DNA of 64,000 nucleotides from Streptomyces fodineus. Lineage in GTDB: Bacteria; Actinomycetota; Actinomycetes; Streptomycetales; Streptomycetaceae. The notes below the pieces were generated by a model. The model worked only from the letters and a program-made list of their open reading frames with translations. It was not told the origin of the DNA and did not search any database. The stretch's first letter is position 1, and each line of letters begins with the position of its first letter. The translations under genes and the position numbers were made by a program. Shown piece after piece: positions 33,818-43,259 of this stretch. The DNA is taken from positions 7,564,001 through 7,628,000 of the forward strand of contig NZ_CP017248.1 of assembly GCF_001735805.1 (NCBI RefSeq), read 5' to 3'.

Positions 33818-34189
33818 GTGAGCCTGAAGATCCGCATCGACGACAGCGCGCCCCCGTACGAGCAGGTGCGGGCGCAGATTTCCGAGCAGGCCCGGTCCGG
33901 GGCGCTGCCGGTGGGGTACCGGTTGCCGACCGTGCGGGGGCTGGCCGAGTCCCTGGGCCTCGCGGTGAACACGGTGGCCAAGGCGTACAAGGCGCTGGAG
34001 GGCGACGGGGTGATCGAGACGCGGGGGCGCAACGGAACGTTCGTTGCTGCCGCCGGCTCGGCCGCGGAGCGGGAGGCGTCCTTGGCCGCGCAGGCGTATG
34101 CGGAGCGGGTGCGGCGGTTGGGGCTGGGGGAGTCCGAGGCGTTGGCTGCGGTGCGGGACGCCCTGCGGGCGGCTTACGGGGCGGGCTGA
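33818..34189 (+). CDS. GntR-family regulator (YtrA-like, HTH only)
   Basis: A 123-residue regulator with an N-terminal GntR winged helix: APPYEQVRAQISEQARSGALPVGYRLPTVRGLAESLGLAVNTVAKAYKALEGDGVIETRGRNGTFV. A short C-terminal helical tail replaces a ligand domain, as in the YtrA subfamily. The GTG is preceded by GACAAT at 6 nt and has no SD, so the mRNA is probably leaderless. YtrA-type regulators usually sit with ABC transporters, but none adjoins here. The divergent double-GNAT gene is a possible target. Confidence 0.88.
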   Translation: MSLKIRIDDSAPPYEQVRAQISEQARSGALPVGYRLPTVRGLAESLGLAVNTVAKAYKALEGDGVIETRGRNGTFVAAAGSAAEREASLAAQAYAERVRRLGLGESEALAAVRDALRAAYGAG

Positions 34190-34223
34190 GGAGAATGCGG
34201 TAGGTGGAGGCGGCGGAAGGAAG

Positions 34224-34994
34224 TCACCGGAGTTCGGCCGGCTCCGGGATCCGCGTCACCCTCAGCCCCGCCCGCCCTGCCGCTCTCCCGAACGTCACCG
34301 CGTCCTGCACCGCCGCGCCCCCCGGATCGTTGTTGAAGTACGCGTACACGTCGTCCCCCTTCCGCCAGGTCGTGGCGATGCGGTCCACCCAGGTGTCCAG
34401 CGAGCGGCGGCCGTAGCGGGGCCAGGGACGGGCGCGGCCCTGGTGGAAGCGGACGTAGCCCCAGTCGGTGGTGCGCCACAGCGGGGTGACCGGGCGGGCC
34501 AGGACGTCCGCCCAGCACAGGGCGGCTCCCCGGGACGACAGGACCTCGCGCACCTCGGACGTCCACCAGGCGTCGTGGCGGGGTTCCACCGCGACCCTCG
34601 TACCGGACGGGAAGCAGGCCAGGCAGGCGTCCAGCAGGGGCGGGTCCGCGCGCAGGGTCGGGGGCAGCTGGAGGAGGACCGGGCCCAGGCGGTCGCCGAG
34701 GCCCGCCGCGTGGCTCATCAGGCGGTGGACCGGTTCCTCGGGCTCCTTCAGGCGCTTGATGTGGGTGAGGTACCGGCTGGCCTTGACCGCCACCACGAAG
34801 TCCTGAGGGACCCGGTCCCGCCACGCTTCGAAGTTCTCGCGGGACGGCAGCCGGTAGAAGGCGTTGTTGATCTCCACCGTCGCGAAGAGCCGCGTGTACT
34901 CCTCCAGCCACAGCCGCGCCGGGACCCCGGCCGGATAGACGAGGTCCCGCCAGTCCTTGTACTGCCACCCCGAGGTGCCGACGAACAAGGTCAC
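34224..34994 (-). CDS. DUF72-domain protein
   Basis: A 256-residue protein of the DUF72 (YecE-like) family, a TIM-barrel fold of unknown function. Typical words are LFVGTSGWQYKDWRDLVYP at the N-terminus, FATVEINNAFYRLPS, FVVAVKASRYLTHIKRL, LLQLPPTLRAD, AVEPRHDAWW and DDVYAYFNNDPGGAAVQDA. The start is GTG 34994 with no clear SD. It lies downstream of, and on the same strand as, the AAA ATPase gene. Confidence 0.88.
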   Translation of the reverse strand: MTLFVGTSGWQYKDWRDLVYPAGVPARLWLEEYTRLFATVEINNAFYRLPSRENFEAWRDRVPQDFVVAVKASRYLTHIKRLKEPEEPVHRLMSHAAGLGDRLGPVLLQLPPTLRADPPLLDACLACFPSGTRVAVEPRHDAWWTSEVREVLSSRGAALCWADVLARPVTPLWRTTDWGYVRFHQGRARPWPRYGRRSLDTWVDRIATTWRKGDDVYAYFNNDPGGAAVQDAVTFGRAAGRAGLRVTRIPEPAELR

Positions 34995-35009
34995 AGCACC
35001 ATCAAAGCA

Positions 35010-36104
35010 CTACAGGTACAGGCCCGCGTCCGCGCCGTCCCGCGCCCCCGGCACCGAGGTCGGCGCCGTGCCCCGGCGCAGCGCGTACAGCTCGGCCAGG
35101 GTGGCTCCCTCGCGGCCGACACCCTCCTCGCTGCCGAGCCAGTTCACCGCCTCGCGGCGGGTCAGCGGGCCCACCTCGATCCGGGCGAGGCAGCGGCCGG
35201 GGCGCACCACGGCCGGGTGCAGACGCTCCAGGTCCTCGTTGGTGGTGACGCCGACCAGGACGTTGCGGCCCTGCCCGAGCAGGCCGTCGGTGAGGTTCAG
35301 CAGCCGGGACAGCGCCTGGCCCGCGGTGTGCTTGGCCTCGCCGCGGATCAGCTCGTCGCAGTCCTCCAGGAGGAGAAGACGCCAGCGGCCCTTGCCGGGG
35401 CCGTCCTCCTCGCCGATCGCGATGTCCATCAGATAGCCGACGTCGGAGAAGAGGCGTTCGGGGTCCAGGACACAGTCCACCTGGCACCAGTCCCGCCAGG
35501 AGCGGGCCAGCGTGCGCAGGGCCGAGGTCTTGCCGGTGCCGGGCGGGCCGTGCAGGAGGAGCAGCCGGCCCGCGATGTCCTCCGGGGTCGTCTTCATCAG
35601 GCGGTCCATGGCCTCCGCCACCGGTGCCGTGTAGTTGGGCCGGATCTCGTCCCAGGTGCCCGCGGAGATCTGTCGGGTGGTGCGGTGCGGGCCGCGCCTA
35701 GGGGAGACGTACCAAAAGCCCATCGTCACGTTCTCGGGCTGTGGCTCGGGCTCGTCGGCGGCGCCGTCCGTGGCCTGGTCGAGGACCCTCTTGGCCAGTT
35801 CGGCGCTGGTCGCGGTCACCGTGACGTCCGCGCCGCGGTTCCAGCGGGAGACCAGCAGGGTCCAGCCGTCGCCCTCGGCGAGGGTGGCGCTGCGGTCGTC
35901 GTCGCGGGCGACCCTGAGCACGCGGGCGCCGTCCGGCACCAGGTTCGCGCCGGAGCGGACGCGGTCGATGTTCGCCGCGTGCGAGTACGGCTGCTCGCCC
36001 GTCGCGAAGCGGCCGAGGAACAGCGCGTCTACGACGTCGGACGGCGAGTCGGAGTCGTCGACGTGGAGCCGGATCGGCAGAGCGTCGTGTGGGTTCGCAG
36101 ACAT
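35010..36104 (-). CDS. AAA ATPase with N-terminal DUF5925-like region
   Basis: A 364-residue ATPase. The N-terminal half (about residues 1-170) is the DUF5925-like region found before AAA domains in actinobacteria, with VDALFLGRFATGEQPYSHAANIDRV. The AAA module has Walker A LLHGPPGTGKTSALRTL, Walker B WRLLLLEDCDEL, and VGVTTNEDLERLHPAVVRPGRCLARIE as sensor 1 and arginine-finger region. The ATG at 36104 is preceded by GATCAT at 6 nt. The cellular role is unknown. Confidence 0.85.
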   Translation of the reverse strand: MSANPHDALPIRLHVDDSDSPSDVVDALFLGRFATGEQPYSHAANIDRVRSGANLVPDGARVLRVARDDDRSATLAEGDGWTLLVSRWNRGADVTVTATSAELAKRVLDQATDGAADEPEPQPENVTMGFWYVSPRRGPHRTTRQISAGTWDEIRPNYTAPVAEAMDRLMKTTPEDIAGRLLLLHGPPGTGKTSALRTLARSWRDWCQVDCVLDPERLFSDVGYLMDIAIGEEDGPGKGRWRLLLLEDCDELIRGEAKHTAGQALSRLLNLTDGLLGQGRNVLVGVTTNEDLERLHPAVVRPGRCLARIEVGPLTRREAVNWLGSEEGVGREGATLAELYALRRGTAPTSVPGARDGADAGLYL

Positions 36105-36234
36105 GCGGCCATGATCCGGCACGGGCGTGCTGTGCGCACGGCATTTCCTCCCCTTGTTCCGGGTGTTCCAAGACTGTTCCGGGTGTTCCCAAGACCTGCC
36201 CGAGGCGCTGCTTGCGCCGTTACTGTTGTCCTTG

Positions 36235-37653
36235 ATGGGACGTCATGGGTGGGATTCGGATACTCGGCGGTGGCGGCTCACCGCCCTGCTCGGTGTGGGC
36301 GCCGCCGCGCTGGCGCTGGCGGTGACCCTGTTCGGCACGCTGTCCGGCGGACCCAGCACGGCCGGCACCATACGTGACGGCGACAAGGTGCACGGCACGC
36401 CCGCGAGCCCCGGCGCGAAACCGGAGCCGTACGTCGGCTGGGGCTTCACCCACACGCAGTACAGCGCGGACGAGGGCGCCGACGCGGCCACCAAGCGCGT
36501 GGAGCAGCTGCTGGGCCACAGCGGCGGGCTGGCGCAGAACCAGCACATCATGGGCTGGGGGGCCGACAATCCCGAACCGGTCAAGGGACACTACGACTTC
36601 GGCGCCCTGGACCGCCGTGTCGACTTCATGCGTGCCTCCGGCGCCACCCCGGTGATCACCCTGTGCTGTTCCCCGGACTGGATGAAGGGCGGCAGGGCCG
36701 GGGCCGGCAGCACCGACTGGAGCCGATCCGCCCTGGAGAAGGCCCCCACCCCGGCCCACTACCAGGACTTCGCCGACCTGGCCGCGACCGTCGCCCGGCG
36801 CTATCCGGACGTGAAGCACTTCATCGTCTGGAACGAGTTCAAGGGCTTCTGGAACGACGCCGAGTCCCGCTGGGACTACGAGGGATACACGAAGATGTAC
36901 AACCTCGTGTACGCGGCGCTGAAGAAGGTCGGCAAGGACATCATGGTCGGCGGGCCCTACCTGGTCATGGACAGCGTCGACCCACGCGACCAGACCGCCT
37001 CCAGCGCGCTGAAGGGGCCCTGGGGCGCCATGGACCAGCGGGTGCTCGACGCCTTCTCGTACTGGAACACACACAAGGCGGGCGCCGACTTCACCGTGGT
37101 CGACGGCGCCAGCTACACCCGGGACGACGACCTGCTGCCGAACGAGTTCGCGGCCACCGACAAGCTGACGGCGGTCAGCGAGTGGGTGCGGCGGCAGACC
37201 CGCGATCTGCCGCTGTGGTGGGCCGAGTACTACGTCGAGCCCGGCGACGGCAACGACGACCGCAAGGGCTGGACCGAGCCGCACCGCGTCGCCGTGCAGG
37301 CCACCGGAATGATCGCCATGGTCAAGGGCGGTGCCGGATCCGGCTTCTACTGGAACCCGGAGGACAGGACGGGCACCGGCTGCGCCGGCTGTCTGTGGAC
37401 GCCCACCGACAGCTCGGACGGGGGCAGGGCCCTGCCCATGTACGACCTGGTGTCCCGGTTCGCCAGGGCGTTCCCGCCCGGCACGGCCTACGAGAACGTG
37501 TCCGTCGCGGCGGACGACGTGCCAGTCGTTCGCGTCCTGGCCAGTGGCAGGACCGTCCTCGTGGTGAACACGCAGAACCGGACCATCAGCGCCCAGGTCG
37601 ACGGCAGGCGGTTCGACATGCGGCCGTACGAGGTGAAGTGGCTCGACCGCTGA
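36235..37653 (+). CDS. GH39-like glycoside hydrolase, membrane-anchored or secreted
   Basis: A 472-residue clan GH-A hydrolase. One hydrophobic segment (about residues 14-35) forms a signal anchor or uncleaved signal. The (beta/alpha)8 domain carries the acid/base Glu in HFIVWNEFKGFW (near residue 201) and the nucleophile Glu in LPLWWAEYYVEPG (near 331). TACTGT lies 8 nt before the ATG and there is no SD. It converges on the surface-glycan operon, with stop codons 15 bp apart. It may trim the glycan made by that operon, as hydrolases often do in polysaccharide loci. Confidence 0.82.
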   Translation: MGRHGWDSDTRRWRLTALLGVGAAALALAVTLFGTLSGGPSTAGTIRDGDKVHGTPASPGAKPEPYVGWGFTHTQYSADEGADAATKRVEQLLGHSGGLAQNQHIMGWGADNPEPVKGHYDFGALDRRVDFMRASGATPVITLCCSPDWMKGGRAGAGSTDWSRSALEKAPTPAHYQDFADLAATVARRYPDVKHFIVWNEFKGFWNDAESRWDYEGYTKMYNLVYAALKKVGKDIMVGGPYLVMDSVDPRDQTASSALKGPWGAMDQRVLDAFSYWNTHKAGADFTVVDGASYTRDDDLLPNEFAATDKLTAVSEWVRRQTRDLPLWWAEYYVEPGDGNDDRKGWTEPHRVAVQATGMIAMVKGGAGSGFYWNPEDRTGTGCAGCLWTPTDSSDGGRALPMYDLVSRFARAFPPGTAYENVSVAADDVPVVRVLASGRTVLVVNTQNRTISAQVDGRRFDMRPYEVKWLDR

Positions 37654-37668
37654 GCCACCCCACGCCCG

Positions 37669-40600
37669 TCACTTCATGGTCAGGAACCGCTGCACCAGGG
37701 ACGCCAGCACCACCGCCAGCAGCGGCAGCGCGAACCAGAACGAGCTCTGCAGCAGTCGCAGTCGGCGCACCCCCGGCCGGACCGCCACCCGTACGACCTC
37801 CCGCGCGGCCAGCAGCAGGATCAGCACGACGGCGGCCAGCGCGCCGACCACCGACCACGGCGTCCAGGTCACCTGCGGCCCGATCGGCCCCGGGTGCGGC
37901 TTCGGCACCGCGCCCGGCGGCCGGCTGCGCAGCGCGAACACGGTCACGTCGTCGTTGACCAGGACCTTCGTCAGCTCCTGCCGGTTGTCGAGGTTCTCGA
38001 TCAGCCGGGGCGCCCAGGTCGCGGAGTAGCCCGCGTCCAGCTGCAGATAGGTCACCTGAGACCGGTTGATCATCAGATACGAGTTCGGGCCCGCGTCCTT
38101 GAGCGCCTTGACCAGGCCCGACACCAGCACCGGGTCGGTCGGGGCCAGGGTGGGCACGTAGTTCACCCGCTCCATGTCCTGCGATCCCCACGGCATGGCC
38201 GGGGTCACGTCGTTGACCGTGTCCTGGGTCGGCCACAGCAGCCGCACTGTCGGCTTGTCGTGCGCGTACACCCAGTTCATGGCCGCGACCTCGCCGGGCC
38301 GGGTGCGCTCGAACGGCTCGTTGCCCCAGCGGGCCACCAGGAAGCCGCCCATGAGCAGCAGCCCGGCCAGCAGCGCGGCCAGCGGGGCGAGGCTCACCCG
38401 GTCCTTCTCGCGTTCCTGCGCGGTGACGCCGGCGCGCGGGAAGAGGGCGAGGGCGCCGAGCAGGGCCGCGCCCGGCACCGCGAACATGAAGACGCGCAGG
38501 GCCATCTCACCGCCGTACGACTGCATGCCGAAGCCCAGGAACGGCACGAAGGTCAGTACCAGCAGGGTCCGCTCCCGGTACCGGTGGAAGCGGCGGCGCC
38601 ACCAGCCCCAGCAGGCGAACGCCATGGTCGCGCCGGCCAGCAGTACCCGGGTGTAGAGCACCAGCTTGTGCGTCGAACTGCCGCCCTGGATACGGCCGGA
38701 GACGGAGGTGGAGACGTTGCTGCCGACTCCGCCGACGCCGCCGAAGAGGTCGTTGAAGTGCCCGGACCAGTACGGCTCGGCCATGAAGCCGACCCAGACC
38801 GCGACCAGCACCGCGAACAGCAGCGGCAGCCCGCGCAGTTCGGACCGGCCGAGCAGCACCAGGGCGGCGAGCACGCCGAGCATGACGAACGGGGTGAGCT
38901 GGTGCGCCGGGACGCTCGCCGCGTACAGGCCGATCAGCACCAGCAGCAGCACGGCCCGCTGGCGCCGGTCGGCCCCTTCCACCTCGGCCTCGCCCGGGCG
39001 GAACCTCGTCCAGATCACGCGCGGCGGGCGGAACCAGACCAGCAGGATCGCCACGAACATCAGGTACAGCAGATAGGTGAAGCCCTGTGGGGAGAAGTAG
39101 TCCTGGCCGACCCAGCCGCACAGCACGAAGAGCCAGACGCCGGTCCACTTCGCCCGCCAGCTCGCCCGCAGCGACCGGGTGAGCAGGAACATCGGGGCCA
39201 GATAGGCGAGTTGGATGGCGGTCGGCCACCAGCGGATGACCTCGGTGAAGTCGGTGACCGAGCAGGCCCGGCCGGCGAACGCGGCCACCGCGAAGAAGCC
39301 CGGCCAGCTCCAGCGGGCGTCCAGGTCCGGCACGGCGGACCCGGTGCGGTCGATGTAGTCGATGAACCCGAGGTGCTGCCAGGCCGTCGGGAAGCGCGGC
39401 TGGGTCTCGATCACGGCGGGCAGCGCGTGCAGCGAGACGACCGTCGCGAGCAGCGTGACCAGGAGCAGGGTGCGGTGCTCGCGGCGCAGCCAGAGCAGCG
39501 CGGCGAAGACGATGACCAGCAGGGCCGCTCCGACCAGGGTCGGCAGCGGCAGCACCGAGACCAGCCCGAGACCGCCCATCCGGTCCAGGTCGCCCTCGCC
39601 GAGCCGCAGCGCGGGCACCCAGTACAGCAGCAGCGCGGCGATCAGCAGACAGCCGAGGACGACACCGGAGCGGGTGGGCAGCAGCCGTTGCCGGAGCGAG
39701 ACGGGGGCCGGCGGTTCCTCGGGCATGGGTTCGTCCGGTACGGCTGCTTCCGTGGCTTCCTGCGCGAGCGGCGGGTGGATCCTGCCGACGGACGCGCCCA
39801 GCTCCTCCTGCGAGAACGGCGCGTCGACCTCCGCCGCCTCCGCCTCCCGCAGCAGTTCGGCCTCGGCCGGGCCCAGCGAGGCCTCGCTGCCGGGCTCCCT
39901 CTCCTCGACCGGGAGTCCCAGTGGCGGCACCGGCGTGCCTGCGGGCGGTGTGCCGGGGCCCGGACGGACGTCCGGCCGGCGTTCCACATGGTCGAAGTCG
40001 ACGTGGATGCCGAGCGCGAGGGTGTCGGAGTCCAGCGCCCAGGCCGGGCCGTGCCGGCGCGCGGGGGAGGTGCGCGGGACCTCGGGCGCCGCCAGGTCGG
40101 CCAGGTCGCCGTCGGGTGCCGCCGTGTCCGGTACGGCGTCGGCCGCCGTCCGTATCGTCTTCCAGAGCTTCGGCGCGGCGATGGCCGCGATCACCGCGAG
40201 GCTGGCGGCCTCGGCGACGCCCGCGCCGGTCAGCCCCATCCGGGGCAGGAGCAGCAGGGTCAGGCCCAGCACCAGCACGCACAACAGGCCCTGGAGCCAG
40301 GCGAGTCCGGCGGTGCGGCTGCGCGCGCGCAGGACCGCGAAGTACGTCTCGATCACGACCCGCAGCATCGAGCCGACCGCGAGCCAGCGCAGCAGCGGGG
40401 TCGCCGCGTGCGCGTAGCCCGTGCCGAAGACGCCGAGGATCCAGGGCGCGCCGATGATCAGCAGGCCCGCGATGGGCAGCATGATCCGGGCCATCCGCTT
40501 CAGCGCGGCGCGGGTGTTGGCGGCCAGCCGTCCCGGGTCGAGCGAGCCCTCGACCGTGAGGGAGGCGCCCATGTTGATGGCGAGCAGGTCGGTCGTACCG

Positions 40601-41484
40601 CCGATGGTGGTGGCGATGTAGAAGTACGCGTTCTCCGCGGAGCTGACCTGCGAGGCGATGATCACCGGCACGAGGTAGATCACCGCGAGCGAGAACAGCG
40701 AACCGGTGTAGTCCCCGGCCAGGAACCTGCCGACCTGTCTCAGCGTCGGCGGCTCCGCGCGGCCCTCGGTCGCCTTGACGTGCCGGGGCACAAGGCGCCG
40801 GAACACCAGCCAGCCCAGCGGCACCACCGAGGTGGCGATCGCGGCCACCCAGGAGACGAAGACGCCCGCGGTCGGGACGGCGACGGCGAACGCGACGAGC
40901 AGGGCCAGCTTCACGGCCGAGAACACGGTGTTGCCCACCGGCACCCAGGTCGCGCTGCGCAGCCCGGTCAGCACACCGTCCTGTAGGGTGAGCAGGTTCC
41001 AGGCGATGACGGCGACGATGAAGCCGAGGCCGTTGACCGTGCCGTGCAGGAAGCGGTACGACGGCCCCCAGGAGTCCAGGGTCAGCAGGAAGACGCCGGC
41101 CGCGAGCGCCACCAGCAGGGAACTGCCCGCGTACGTACGGAAGATGAGGGTGCCGGTGCGCTTGCCGGCCACCGGGATGAAACGGGCCAGGGCGCCGGTC
41201 AGGGTCACCGCGGTCAGTCCGGCGAGGAACTTCATCGCGGCGATGGCGGCCGAGCCCTGTCCGACCGCCGACTCGGAGTAGTAGCGCGCCGCGGCCAGCC
41301 AGAAGCCGAGCCCGAGCACGGCCGAGATGCCCGTGTTGAGCATCAGCGCGTAGGCGTTGCGGAACAGCGGGGTGCCGCCGGAGGACCGGCCCGTGCCGGG
41401 CAGCCGCAGGCGGCGCCCGGGCTTCTCGGGCGCCTCGGCGCCGGTCGTCGCGGACTCGGTCGTGGTGGTCGTCGTGTCAGACAC
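37669..41484 (-). CDS. Fusion of Wzx/MATE-like flippase and GT-C-like membrane protein
   Basis: A predicted 1,271-residue polytopic membrane protein. Residues about 35-450 resemble polysaccharide flippases (RNAYALMLNTGISAVLGLGFWLAAARYYSESAVGQGSA), with about 12 helices. A hydrophilic acidic linker of about 150 residues follows. The second half (about 605-1,271) has about 12 more helices and an extracytoplasmic C-terminal domain. It resembles GT-C glycosyltransferases or O-antigen polymerases (HQLTPFVMLGVLAAL). The GTG start overlaps the deacetylase stop by 8 bp. It would flip a lipid-linked glycan and extend or polymerise it outside. The fusion is read continuously, with no frameshift seen. 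Confidence 0.8.
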   Translation of the reverse strand: MSDTTTTTTESATTGAEAPEKPGRRLRLPGTGRSSGGTPLFRNAYALMLNTGISAVLGLGFWLAAARYYSESAVGQGSAAIAAMKFLAGLTAVTLTGALARFIPVAGKRTGTLIFRTYAGSSLLVALAAGVFLLTLDSWGPSYRFLHGTVNGLGFIVAVIAWNLLTLQDGVLTGLRSATWVPVGNTVFSAVKLALLVAFAVAVPTAGVFVSWVAAIATSVVPLGWLVFRRLVPRHVKATEGRAEPPTLRQVGRFLAGDYTGSLFSLAVIYLVPVIIASQVSSAENAYFYIATTIGGTTDLLAINMGASLTVEGSLDPGRLAANTRAALKRMARIMLPIAGLLIIGAPWILGVFGTGYAHAATPLLRWLAVGSMLRVVIETYFAVLRARSRTAGLAWLQGLLCVLVLGLTLLLLPRMGLTGAGVAEAASLAVIAAIAAPKLWKTIRTAADAVPDTAAPDGDLADLAAPEVPRTSPARRHGPAWALDSDTLALGIHVDFDHVERRPDVRPGPGTPPAGTPVPPLGLPVEEREPGSEASLGPAEAELLREAEAAEVDAPFSQEELGASVGRIHPPLAQEATEAAVPDEPMPEEPPAPVSLRQRLLPTRSGVVLGCLLIAALLLYWVPALRLGEGDLDRMGGLGLVSVLPLPTLVGAALLVIVFAALLWLRREHRTLLLVTLLATVVSLHALPAVIETQPRFPTAWQHLGFIDYIDRTGSAVPDLDARWSWPGFFAVAAFAGRACSVTDFTEVIRWWPTAIQLAYLAPMFLLTRSLRASWRAKWTGVWLFVLCGWVGQDYFSPQGFTYLLYLMFVAILLVWFRPPRVIWTRFRPGEAEVEGADRRQRAVLLLVLIGLYAASVPAHQLTPFVMLGVLAALVLLGRSELRGLPLLFAVLVAVWVGFMAEPYWSGHFNDLFGGVGGVGSNVSTSVSGRIQGGSSTHKLVLYTRVLLAGATMAFACWGWWRRRFHRYRERTLLVLTFVPFLGFGMQSYGGEMALRVFMFAVPGAALLGALALFPRAGVTAQEREKDRVSLAPLAALLAGLLLMGGFLVARWGNEPFERTRPGEVAAMNWVYAHDKPTVRLLWPTQDTVNDVTPAMPWGSQDMERVNYVPTLAPTDPVLVSGLVKALKDAGPNSYLMINRSQVTYLQLDAGYSATWAPRLIENLDNRQELTKVLVNDDVTVFALRSRPPGAVPKPHPGPIGPQVTWTPWSVVGALAAVVLILLLAAREVVRVAVRPGVRRLRLLQSSFWFALPLLAVVLASLVQRFLTMK

Positions 41485-42277
41485 GGGAACGGATGGCCTT
41501 CCGGCGGACCTGGCGTGCTCTGCGGACGAGGGCGTACCCCTTGGTGAGGGCGCGGTCTTTGGCGAAGGTACGGGTGACGGCCCGGCCGTGGAGCAGCCGT
41601 TCGAACTCCTCGACGCCGGTGCCGCGCCGGACCGTGACCCGCTGCAGCGCGTACGGCCCCTGGCGGCGGCGGGCGAGGGCGTTGCCGACGGCGAGCGCCT
41701 GGGCGTAGCCGCTCGCGCGCACGGCCTGGCGGACCCGGCGGCTGGAGTAGCCGTAGGGGTAGGCGAACGACGCCGGGCGGGCGCCGAGTTCGTCCGCGAC
41801 GATCTCGGTGCAGCGGGCCAGCTCCGTGCGCAGCGGGCCGTCGTCGAGCTGGTCGAGCTGCGGATGGGTGTGGCTGTGCCCGCCGATCTCGACGCCGGCG
41901 GCGGCCAGTTCGCGCACCTGCCCCCAGTCGAGCATGGTGTCCAGGCCGCCCCCGGTGTCGTACGCGCCCCTGATCCAGCCGGTGGAGACGAACAGGGTGG
42001 CCGCGAAGGCGTGCTTGGCGAGGACGGGCAGCGCATGCCGGTGCACGCCCTCGTAGCCGTCGTCGAAGGTGATCAGCACCGGCCGGGCGGGCAGCGGGCG
42101 GCCGGAGCGCCAGCGGGCCGCGAGGTCGGCGGTGGTGACCGGGGTCAGGCCCAGGTCGCCGATGAGCGCCATCTGCTCGGCGAACGCCTCCGGCGCGACC
42201 GACAGGGCACGGGTGGCGTCGTTGGGCGCGGTGGCGACGGAGTGGTACATGAGGATCGGTACGGGAGTGTCACTCAC
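41477..42277 (-). CDS. Polysaccharide deacetylase (NodB, CE4)
   Basis: A 266-residue CE4 deacetylase that removes acetyl groups from an amino sugar of a glycan. The NodB motifs are visible: TFDDGY (residues 70-75, catalytic and metal Asp) and HSHTH (134-138, metal His), followed by FAYPYGYSSRRV. No signal peptide is seen, so it probably acts on a cytoplasmic lipid-linked intermediate. GTG 42277 overlaps the stop of the glycosyltransferase gene by 8 bp, and its own stop overlaps the next start by 8 bp. Confidence 0.92.
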   Translation of the reverse strand: MSDTPVPILMYHSVATAPNDATRALSVAPEAFAEQMALIGDLGLTPVTTADLAARWRSGRPLPARPVLITFDDGYEGVHRHALPVLAKHAFAATLFVSTGWIRGAYDTGGGLDTMLDWGQVRELAAAGVEIGGHSHTHPQLDQLDDGPLRTELARCTEIVADELGARPASFAYPYGYSSRRVRQAVRASGYAQALAVGNALARRRQGPYALQRVTVRRGTGVEEFERLLHGRAVTRTFAKDRALTKGYALVRRARQVRRKAIRSRV

Positions 42278-43259
42278 CGCTGCCCCCTTCGATCGGTGCC
42301 ACCGAGAACGTCGTACCGCCCCGCCGCGCGCGCAGGCTCCCCAGCGCGTAGCCGCCGGCGGCGCTCAGCACCCCGGCGACGATCGCGCCCGCGCGTCCCG
42401 CGCCGCCCGGCCGGGCCAGCAGCGCGTCCCGCAGGCCACGAGCGACCCCCGCGGGCAGCACCCTGGTGGTGTACCGGCGTTCGGACTCCAGCCCCTTGTC
42501 CGCGCCGACGCTCCGGGCGACCAGCGCCTTGGACAGGCCCTCGGCGTAGGTGCGGGTGCGGAAGTAGGCGAAGTGCTCGCGGGGTTCCGGCACCCGGTGG
42601 TGGATCACCGCGCGGTCGTCGATGAGCAGGACGGCGTCGGGGCGGGCCCGGGTGAGGCGGATGCACAGTTCCGTCTCCTCGCAGCCCAGCGGGCGGCGGT
42701 CGCCGTCGCGGCCGATGCCGGTGGCGAAGCCGCCCGCCGCCTCGAACGCCGTACGCCGGAAGGAAGCGTTTCCTCCGAGGACGTTGCGCACCCGGACCCG
42801 GCCCGGTGGCAGCCCCTTGTACGTGCAGCCCACCACCCAGTCGAACTCCTCCGGGAACCAGGCCGGACGCCGGCCCGACGCCCAGACGGGCTCCGTACGG
42901 CCGCCGACCGCCATGACGCGCGGATCGGCGTAGCCCTCGGCGAAGTGCCGCAGCCAGTCCCGTTCGGCCACGGCGTCGTCGTCCAGGAAGGCGATGACCT
43001 CGCCGTGGGAGGCGGCGATGCCGGTGTTGCGGCCGGCGGACAGGCCGCGCGGGCCCGCGTTGGCCAGCACCCGGACGCCCTCGGTCGCCTTGTACTCACG
43101 GGCCAGCCGGTCCCTCAGGGCCGGGTTGTGGTCCACGACCAGGAGTGTCTCCAGGGCGGGATACGACTGCGCGCGCACCGAGGAGACCGCCGCGAGGATG
43201 TCCTCCCAGCGGTCCTCCGTGTACACGCAGATCACGACGGAGATGCCGGGATCTCTCAA
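42270..43259 (-). CDS. GT2 glycosyltransferase (rhamnosyl/GlcNAc-transferase type)
   Basis: A 329-residue GT-A fold transferase. The fold reads ISVVICVYTEDRWEDILAAVSSV, then FLDDDAVAERDWL (the DXD-type nucleotide-metal motif near residue 93), NVLGGNASFRRTAFEAAGGF, and LGCEETELCIRL with the likely catalytic acid. The start is TTG 43259, overlapping the preceding stop as TTGA, with GGAGAGG upstream. A longer frame from 43844 lies within the neighbouring gene and is a shadow. A C-terminal hydrophobic segment (RAGAIVAGVLSAAGGYALG) may attach it to the membrane. Confidence 0.9.
   Translation of the reverse strand: MRDPGISVVICVYTEDRWEDILAAVSSVRAQSYPALETLLVVDHNPALRDRLAREYKATEGVRVLANAGPRGLSAGRNTGIAASHGEVIAFLDDDAVAERDWLRHFAEGYADPRVMAVGGRTEPVWASGRRPAWFPEEFDWVVGCTYKGLPPGRVRVRNVLGGNASFRRTAFEAAGGFATGIGRDGDRRPLGCEETELCIRLTRARPDAVLLIDDRAVIHHRVPEPREHFAYFRTRTYAEGLSKALVARSVGADKGLESERRYTTRVLPAGVARGLRDALLARPGGAGRAGAIVAGVLSAAGGYALGSLRARRGGTTFSVAPIEGGSGE

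Noticed and set aside
37642..37680. Terminator between the GH39-like gene and the fusion gene
   Set aside because: Only 15 bp separate the stop codons and no stem could be drawn there.
37894..40986. 1,030-codon frame opposite the flippase fusion gene
   Set aside because: Its translation is Gln/Arg/Gly/His-rich and lacks hydrophobic or domain structure. The fusion gene gives clear membrane helices.
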